Shown here one piece after another: positions 19,545-25,440 of a DNA stretch of 25,440 nucleotides. Every line of letters starts with the position of its first letter. The stretch's first letter is position 1. Source of the stretch: Mikrocytos mackini (taxonomy: Eukaryota; Endomyxa; Ascetosporea; Mikrocytida; Mikrocytiidae); assembly GCA_030180075.1 (NCBI GenBank), contig JASNJN010000511.1, positions 1-25,440 on the forward strand, in the 5' to 3' direction. A model generated the notes under the pieces. That model did no database searches and had not been told where the DNA came from. It worked only from the letters and a program-made list of their open reading frames with translations. A program made the position numbers and the translations under genes.

Positions 19545-19547
19545 TAA

Positions 19548-20105
19548 TATCTAACTCAAAAAATTTCCCAAATAGATGTTTAACAATCAATTGCAGTTGG
19601 TGAACAATACAGCCTACATGTACTATATTGTCATCTATTTTACGCAATTCCTCAAATTCGGATATATTTTCATTAAAATCCAAATCTTCACACATTTCTT
19701 CAACTTCTGACGAATATTCTAAATCATTATCTGCAAGCTCTTCGTTCAAATCTTTGATAGATCGTACCATATTATATGCATTATCTGTGCATATATTGCT
19801 TATTTTCTTTGTATTAATTTCAAAGTATTGGAGGATTTCTTTTAGCTTAGTTGTAATCGTTATAGCTTTATGGTCAGAAATTTCCACCACATCAATAGTT
19901 CTAAACACCGTTGAACTACCTATCACAAGCTTGACATTGACTCCTAATACCGCATCAAACTTGAAAGACCATATGTCAAGCCCTATGGATAAGAATTCCG
20001 CCTCAGTACACAATTGTTTTATATTTTCCATTATAATAAAGTATTTGTTGCTTAAACAATTGTTCAACTGTTTTCGATATGGAATATTAGTTGCTGGGTT
20101 TAAAT
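19548..20105 (-). pseudogene. hAT transposase fragment
   Basis: The minus-strand frame (open 20160-19507) encodes the middle of a hAT transposase. LSIGLDIWSFK (D62) fits the first catalytic aspartate motif, ICTDNAYNM (D126) the second, and VGCIVHQLQLIVKHL (183-197) the conserved C-x2-H block with its following helix. The N-terminal BED finger and the C-terminal part with the catalytic Glu and dimerisation region are absent, so it cannot be active. It is bounded by a MITE at 20106 and a Tc1-type end at 19544; the first 18 and last roughly 20 codons of the open frame are those elements read through. It is not evidently the source of the hAT MITEs here. Confidence 0.8.
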
Positions 20106-20502
20106 TAGAGTTTCCCCTCGACTCGGCTCGAGGCGAGTACTCACTCCGAGTTCCGACCAAAACGCAACTCGAACTCGACTCGAATCCTAGGTCGAGCTAA
20201 GTAGGGAAAATATTTTATAGAAACTTGTAGATTTACTACCAAAATGTAGCAATTAGTTAGACATAAAATTTGTCTAGTTTTAAAAAGTGATAAAAATGTA
20301 ATTTTAGATGGTATTTTGGCAAAACTTTAAGATATGACGAATTTGAGAACTTATATTTGGCGATTATTTTATTTATTATCCTGTTTTTTCTTGCTATTTT
20401 ATTATTTTATTTTTATAATAACTCGCTCGAATACTCGACTCGGTCCAAAATCACGAACTCGAAACTCGAGTAATTGTACAACTCGGAACTCGTAGAACTA
20501 TA
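20106..20502. mobile_element. hAT-like MITE rich in CTCGACTCG motifs, 397 bp
   Basis: Ends TAGAGTTT and, on the other strand, TATAGTTC are short imperfect inverted repeats. GTTTAAAT (20098-20105) and GTTTAAGT (20503-20510) form a near-perfect 8-bp duplication. Subterminal regions are packed with CTCGACTCG, CTCGAG and ACTCGAA boxes on both sides. Superfamily is inferred from TAG-type ends and duplication length. Confidence 0.65.
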
Positions 20503-20524
20503 GTTTAAGTAATGAACCAAAGAT

Positions 20525-21403
20525 CTCATTTAGAGTTTGCAATATTCGATTGATCTGAAATCAATCGAATGTCAGTACATTCGGGCGAATGTTCGATTGA
20601 TTTTCACGTTTATATTATTTTTGCACGTAATAAAATTTATATATTTATATTCATATCTAACATTAATGATTCAACATTAAAAATTTATATGGATCTTCAA
20701 ATCTGTTCAAATATAATGAATAACGGCTCAGATCAATGAAATTTTAGTTAATTCCACCATTTTGTGACAAAAGATTTAAGTAAATGCAAGGGCCCTTCGT
20801 TAAAAGCATACTTTATAAGATCGCACCTCTTTAATATCACCAAAAACAGGGGTCCATCACTTTAATTTTCATAAATATGATATTAAACAGTTTTACAAAA
20901 ACTCAAATCTGAAAATGGGTCAAATATCAACACACATGTTATGTACTTCAAAAAATTGATACAACAAAATCATATCGAAAATACTGATCTTTTCTTGAAT
21001 TCTACTATATGTAATCTATAGAAGGATTTGAGCCACCATTCAAATTTCGCCTGGTTAAGATCACGTAAAATTGAAAATTACCAAAAATGTGCTGATAACC
21101 AGGGATGACTGTATGTGGTTTACTCTAAAAACTCATAAAATAAATAAACTAAGTCAAATAGATAATATAATTAAATCTTATTTTGAGATTTTTAAAGACG
21201 AAGATAAGTAAGCCACATATGTTTGTATTATATGAACACGCAATTTAAGTTTTGATCAAAGGCATAATTTCTTGAAAAGATCCGCTTCTTTAAATATAGG
21301 GAATTTACATGAATATTTATGAAAACTAAGATGTATTCTATATAAGCAAAATACGATAAATTTAAAAGTTTCGTTTTCAAAATGCCTTGCAAACTTTAAT
21401 GAG
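20525..21403. repeat. Inverted repeat pair with strong internal palindrome
   Basis: CTCATTTAGAGTTTGCAA (20525-20542) is matched inversely by TTGCAAACTTTAATGAG (21387-21403), 17-18 bp with one mismatch and one gap. A perfect 11-bp hairpin follows the left copy (ATTCGATTGAT, loop CTGAA, ATCAATCGAAT, 20544-20570), then CATTCGGGCGAATG. The TAGAGTTT start resembles the neighbouring MITE at 20106, so this may be a related, decayed hAT-like element. No target duplication is seen. Confidence 0.4.
21030..21111 (-). mobile_element. Isolated pogo/Tigger-like end
   Basis: On the minus strand, TA (21112-21113) is followed by CAGTCATCCCTGGTTATCAG and an AT-rich subterminal part. This is the typical start of a Tigger-like element, distinct from the CAGTCAAACC family. 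The partner end was not found, so the extent is arbitrary. Confidence 0.4.
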
Positions 21404-21451
21404 GCTTGTTAGATTTGTTTAATATGATCTGAATTACCAATCACTTAAAAC

Positions 21452-21765
21452 CAGACATGAGAATAACCGACCCGACCACTAAAAATTCTCAACAAATCGT
21501 GAAACATGAAAATATAATATTATAAACTTCAAATATACCTTCCAGTAATTAAGCAAACGTGGGAAATATTCCAAATGGAGTATTTGCTGCTCTATGTCTA
21601 AGAATATTTATATACTCACTCTTTTTAGTGCAAATTTAAACAAAATTTTTAAAATTACATGACAAATTATTACCAAAAATTTTGTAGTTTCTACCCGAAT
21701 CCGCCCGACCCGATTCGGGTCGGGTCGGGCTCGGGTAAGGAAAACACCTAAAATTCTCATGTCTG
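21452..21765. mobile_element. hAT-type MITE family X, copy 2 (314 bp)
   Basis: Same 13-bp CAGACATGAGAAT ends as copy 1, in opposite orientation, with a perfect 8-bp duplication CTTAAAAC (21444-21451 and 21766-21773). The right side contains a long GC-rich palindrome (CCGCCCGACCCGATTCGGGT and onward). The interior aligns with copy 1 (CTAAAAATTCTCAACAAATC, ACTCC, TTACCAAAAATTTTGTAG) but is clearly diverged. Confidence 0.9.
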
Positions 21766-21999
21766 CTTAAAACATATAATTTATGTAATTTTTATTGTAA
21801 ATGATAAAAAGCGACAGATTTAACAAGTTAATTATTTTGATACAACTTTTAATGGAAGGGAAGGTACTTTAAATATATGTTATCAAATATAAATAAATAT
21901 TTTAGATAAATATTCTAAAACATTTTAAATGAGCGACCAATAATATGTTATTTAATATTTATAAAACTATAAAAATGATAAAGATCATAATTTTGGTGT

Positions 22000-23324
22000 C
22001 CAATATTCTACTTTAGTATATTTTAATTTGCCAATGCCATATTTGTATGCTTTATCCATTATCTAATATAATTCCCACTTTGTTATCTACAAAATTATTT
22101 ATTTATTTATTTTCATTTTCATTTTACTGGTAATGATACTCGCTGCCGTTTCAATTGTATGTTTACTTTCCAACTAAACATTTACAGTGAACTCTATTTC
22201 CATTACAAAAGCCATATTTACAAATTATCTCCTTGTTTTGATTTTATTATCGCCTTAATTGTCTTCTGAAGCAAACATACAGTGTTCCTTATATAATAAA
22301 TGTAGCTTTTCTCTTTAAGTTAATGTCTATCATGTATTATTTTAGAATCTCTTTTTATTTTATCAAAAGAATCACAATTATTTCCCAAGAGTTTAAAAAT
22401 GCCAACTTGTCTATCTTAACTTTAAAGGTGATAACTTCTTTTTCTATTTATAAGCAATCCCAATCCCATCTTCTTTAAACTCGTCTATTAGTAAGTTTGT
22501 ATTAAACATATTTCAATGTTATGATGTTTAATTAACATCCATTGATTGGTAATCCTTATGCACATCTAAACCCAGTTCGTTTTTGTCTGTTCTAGTTAGT
22601 AGCTTAAACCTCATGGAAATAATCATTTTCGAAATTAAAATTAAGTTATTCGTCACATTTAAAATTGCATCTAACTTTAATCTTTCCCTTTTTACATTGG
22701 TGCTTTCAAACGAACTTTAACTTTCTATATCGATCACATGGTTTGTTAGAGAAAAGATGAAGAAGAAGAAGAAAGTGATTTACTTTGTTCGTGCTGTTGT
22801 TACCGCTAAAAGTTCCTTTTATTCTTACGTACAAGTATATAAGTAACAATGTCCATATCTTTTATTTCCCTTTAGTTGTTTTTGCTTTTCTTGTCACTAG
22901 TAAACATCTTTCCATAGCCCTTGATTCTAGAATAAAATCTTGTTCATCAATCTTTGATTATTTTGTTCTACATTTGTATAAAGTTTATATTAAGTGCTTT
23001 AATTAGGCAGTTGAGTGTTGGAAAGTCTGTATTGTCCAATATTTCTCCTCAAACTCTCCAAATTATTCTTCTTGGCGAGATCTTTTTATATTTCTTCACA
23101 ATTAGAACTATTTCGGACTGTATAACGTATTGATTCTAATACAAATGCTTCATCTCCATGGTTAAGTTCTCTACATTCTTTTGAAAAACCCTGGAATGAA
23201 ATTATAAGCAAATAACGTTTCCTAATATGCGCTTTACACAATTTAAGTTGTGATTTGAGGATCATTCCCACCGAAAACAGCCCACATGAAATATAGTATA
23301 GTCTTTACGCTTTCTTTTGTCCAT
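22000..23324 (-). pseudogene. Possible heavily decayed protein gene, unrecognised
   Basis: The minus strand is persistently purine-rich and yields successive short peptide-like stretches, beginning with an ATG at 23324 (MDKRKRKDYTIFHVGC). Clear ones lie around 23250-23040, 22960-22860, 22700-22530 and 22480-22330, each polar with normal amino-acid variety. Several stops and frame changes separate them, so nothing functional remains. No family is recognised. AT-rich DNA can imitate this, so confidence is low. Confidence 0.3.
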
Positions 23325-23734
23325 TTGAATTTGTGAGAATCGGACGAGGGTATAGTATGTCTTATGTAAAGTAGTTAGGTTGAGAAGTATGGTGTGTCGA
23401 AAAATAGAGATGAAACGGATATGTACATTAAAATTTTTAAAAATTTAAAAGATTTATTACATGTGATTCCAAACAAATAGTTGCACAAAGCGATGGGTAT
23501 AGCAAAAACAATTTATAATACTGTATATAGTTTCAAAATAAAATCTGTTGCTATTGAAATATTTCATTCAGAAAAGCCATTCAACTATTTCAAAATTGAC
23601 CAGATTCTATCGTTTACACGATAGCGCTTAAACATTCAAGAATTAGGCATTTACATTTCGAATCACAATCTTTTATTGTAGTGGTATAACCACCTATTAG
23701 GACCCTATAAAGGCCGTATAGGCGTTATGGGGCC

Positions 23735-23764
23735 ATTATCACTCATCCTGAACTGAGTGATAAT
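23735..23764 (+). repeat. Perfect 11-bp hairpin in the retroelement leader
   Basis: ATTATCACTCA (23735-23745) pairs perfectly with TGAGTGATAAT (23754-23764) over the loop TCCTGAAC. It lies 46 bp before the Gag start codon, after GC-richer leader sequence (23695-23734) that holds another small hairpin, CCTATA/TATAGG. It could be an RNA structure of the leader, for example in packaging or translation. Confidence 0.5.
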
Positions 23765-23810
23765 AATAAATATTTAAATTCTTAGAAAATATTAGGACTT
23801 CATTTATTAC

Positions 23811-25440
23811 ATGGCGACATCTTTGGAAATAACGAAACTTGCAAAAGGTGCATTAACGGGCGCAACCAAGGCCGATATAGGAAGGGCGTTGCGATTAAAG
23901 ACCCAGGAGGTCGAGTCCGAACTCAAGGACAATCTGGCGACTAGACTAGCTGAACGAGTGATGGAGCAACAGAAAAAGCTGTTAGGAGGCTCCAAGGAAC
24001 AGCTAATGAAGGAATGTGAGAAGAGGAAAGCCAGAGTGCCAAGAGTGGCGGATTTGGAGCAAATACAAGGGATATTGATAAAGGCCCTGATTAAGGATGA
24101 TATTATGAGAATTAAGGTGCGGATACCTAGAGAGATCATCCAGGGATCAAGCCCACTTGAGGACTCATTCGTATCAAAGGCTCCGAAGTATGGCATAGAA
24201 GAACTAACTCGGAGGATAGAGGAAAGACCGATCATAGCGGCACCACAAGAAGCAACAACGGGAGCCGTTGAGCGAGAGATCTCCGAAATAGGCGGAATTC
24301 CTTTCCCCGAACCCTTTTGGGAAGCCGAGGCCAAACCGAAGAAGACATATTCGGTATGGACTAAAGAGTTCAGTGAATACTTAGAACTTACGGATTGGGA
24401 CAAGCAACCTGTTTCGAAGCAGGTAGCATTACTACGAAGGTTGTTAGGCACAGAAGGCAGAAAAATTCTGGATGTGTGCACGGGGAGGAAGGACACAATA
24501 CCAGAAGTAAATCTGGCAATGGGAGCAGCATTGAACCCTTTAAAAGGGTTAACGGTTAGCAGAGCCCTCCTCTTTGCACGGAAGCAAGGGGAGGATGAGA
24601 GTATGAGAGATTTTAGTTTGACCCTAAAGAACCTAGCAGTTGGCTGCAACCTGGACAATTTAGAAGATGAATTACTGCGAGACGTATTTGCGGCAGGCCT
24701 TCTAATCAGGAAAATAAGAAAAGCGCCAATGGCGGATATTCCCAGTTCATTTGCATCGACCGTAGAACGGGCATTACAACTGGAAGCGAGTATGGAGGAA
24801 GAGAACTATTTTTACAGCCAAGAAGAGCGAGGTCCATATAGAACAGAGGGTCCCCGAAGATCATACCGAGATAAAGGCAATGAATATTACTACTCAGACG
24901 ACGAAGATTATTATCGAAGATCCATTTATGAAGTTCAAACGGTGGATAAGCATCGAGAATTTAGAGAGATAGTTATAAACGGAATTAAAGTGAACTGTTT
25001 GGCGGATACAGGAGCCAACATATCCTGCTTAAGTGCACGGACATGGGACTCGGGAGCGATAAGAGGAAAACTAAGGCCGTCTACAATCGTATTGAATACC
25101 TTTGGGGGGAGTCAGGTCCCTATAATCGGAGAGATTGATAAGACCGTTAGATTCGGAAACATTATGACGAAGGTAAAGTTTGTAGTTGTGGCTAGAGGAC
25201 GCAATATCTTAGCGAATCAAGATTGCGTCAGGTTAGGGATTTTAAAATGGATGGGTGACGCAAATAAGTACAACGAATTCAGCGTCAATTCTTATTCGTC
25301 ATGGATCAGTTTTAAAATCGAATTAAAAGACAATGCAACACCATGGGTAGGACGAGAACGTCCTGTCCCTTTTGCACTTAGAGGAGCGGTACAAAATGAA
25401 ATTGACCGGTTGTGCAAGGAGGGCGTTTTGGTACCTACCC
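23811..25440 (+). CDS. Gag-Pro-Pol polyprotein of a Ty3/gypsy element (partial, runs off the window)
   Basis: The frame starts at ATG 23811 and continues without a stop to the window edge (543 codons). The N-terminal part is a Gag-like region. Around codons 170-300 it has the retrotransposon-Gag pattern of a Trp/Phe-containing helix, then a Leu-rich helix (VALLRRLLGTEGRKIL) and REG-like positions (RKQGEDESMRDF). A Tyr/Glu/Asp-rich linker follows. The aspartic protease comes next, with its active site CLADTGANISC (Asp near codon 399) and the flap/ILA region. Then a connector and the first reverse-transcriptase motif, RPVPFALRGAVQNEIDRL (from about codon 512), which matches the Ty3 consensus preceding RT. 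Gag and Pol are fused in one frame here, as in several Ty3 lineages. The minus-strand frame at 23807-24658 is a shadow. Confidence 0.88.
   Translation, partial: MATSLEITKLAKGALTGATKADIGRALRLKTQEVESELKDNLATRLAERVMEQQKKLLGGSKEQLMKECEKRKARVPRVADLEQIQGILIKALIKDDIMRIKVRIPREIIQGSSPLEDSFVSKAPKYGIEELTRRIEERPIIAAPQEATTGAVEREISEIGGIPFPEPFWEAEAKPKKTYSVWTKEFSEYLELTDWDKQPVSKQVALLRRLLGTEGRKILDVCTGRKDTIPEVNLAMGAALNPLKGLTVSRALLFARKQGEDESMRDFSLTLKNLAVGCNLDNLEDELLRDVFAAGLLIRKIRKAPMADIPSSFASTVERALQLEASMEEENYFYSQEERGPYRTEGPRRSYRDKGNEYYYSDDEDYYRRSIYEVQTVDKHREFREIVINGIKVNCLADTGANISCLSARTWDSGAIRGKLRPSTIVLNTFGGSQVPIIGEIDKTVRFGNIMTKVKFVVVARGRNILANQDCVRLGILKWMGDANKYNEFSVNSYSSWISFKIELKDNATPWVGRERPVPFALRGAVQNEIDRLCKEGVLVPT

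Larger units (their letters stand above)
23640..25440 (+). mobile_element. Ty3/gypsy LTR retrotransposon, 5' part only
   Basis: A Metaviridae-type element with leader, Gag, protease and the start of reverse transcriptase is visible; the remainder lies beyond the window. The 5' LTR limits and primer-binding site could not be fixed because the 3' LTR is outside. The coding frame is open in all that is seen, so the copy looks young. Protease-RT features resemble the Mag/K02A2.6 branch common in animals. Confidence 0.75.

Noticed and set aside
23807-24658. 283-codon minus-strand frame
   Set aside because: Antisense shadow of the Gag region; the plus strand carries the recognisable Gag, protease and RT motifs.

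Overview
What kind of genome. The window is strongly AT-rich eukaryotic DNA. It holds one clearly intact host-type gene, an intron-less 12-helix MFS transporter with an Asn-rich N-terminus. Almost everything else is transposable elements, many nested in each other, plus decayed coding remnants and AT-rich spacer. Gene-poor, intron-poor, AT-rich DNA with metazoan-type DNA transposons and a Mag/K02A2.6-like Ty3 (gypsy) retroelement would fit a large-genome microsporidian or another AT-rich protist parasite. No marker gene settles this, so the assignment is an inference. Isolated N bases cluster at 1009-1046, 16282-16316, 16626-16636, 16845 and 19480-19483, mostly beside repeats. Some joins there may be assembly artefacts.

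Layout. 1-517 spacer. 518-2220 Tc1/mariner-type TIR element on a TA target. 2354-3535 an old palindromic MITE, split by a clean 632-bp hAT-type MITE (2417-3048) with an 8-bp target duplication. 3846-5474 the MFS transporter. 5475-8127 spacer with a GACTAAT repeat cluster and a 321-bp fold-back MITE (6852-7172) with a 9-bp duplication.

8178-16522 is a nest three levels deep. A lysine/glutamate-rich ORF (pieces at about 8598-9491 and 15190-16522) was hit at a TA by a 597-bp pogo-type MITE (9492-10088). A 5.1-kb Mutator-like element (MULE, 10089-15178) then entered the last 9 bp of that MITE. The MULE has 181-bp terminal inverted repeats, a DDE/SWIM transposase on the minus strand, two N-terminal C2H2 fingers (the second split by one in-frame TAG) and a roughly 700-bp field of phased 10-bp repeats.

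16523-21773 is a mosaic: a second pogo-type MITE copy, three copies of one hAT MITE family (two with perfect 8-bp target duplications), a second locus of the lysine-rich ORF family (18138-19433), a truncated hAT transposase pseudogene (19548-20105) and a CTCGACTCG-rich MITE. 22000-23324 shows faint minus-strand coding traces of a heavily decayed gene. From 23811 to the window edge an LTR-retrotransposon Gag-Pro-Pol frame is open in all that is visible.

How the parts work together. Apart from the transporter there is no pathway here; the story is insertion history. The MULE could supply transposase for itself and perhaps for the 321-bp fold-back element, since both begin with ACATG and make 9-bp duplications containing TTTGAC. 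The pogo, Tc1 and hAT MITEs carry no transposase and would depend on enzymes made elsewhere. The least explained component is the lysine-rich ORF family, seen at two loci that share a conserved C-terminal block and both invaded by MITEs.
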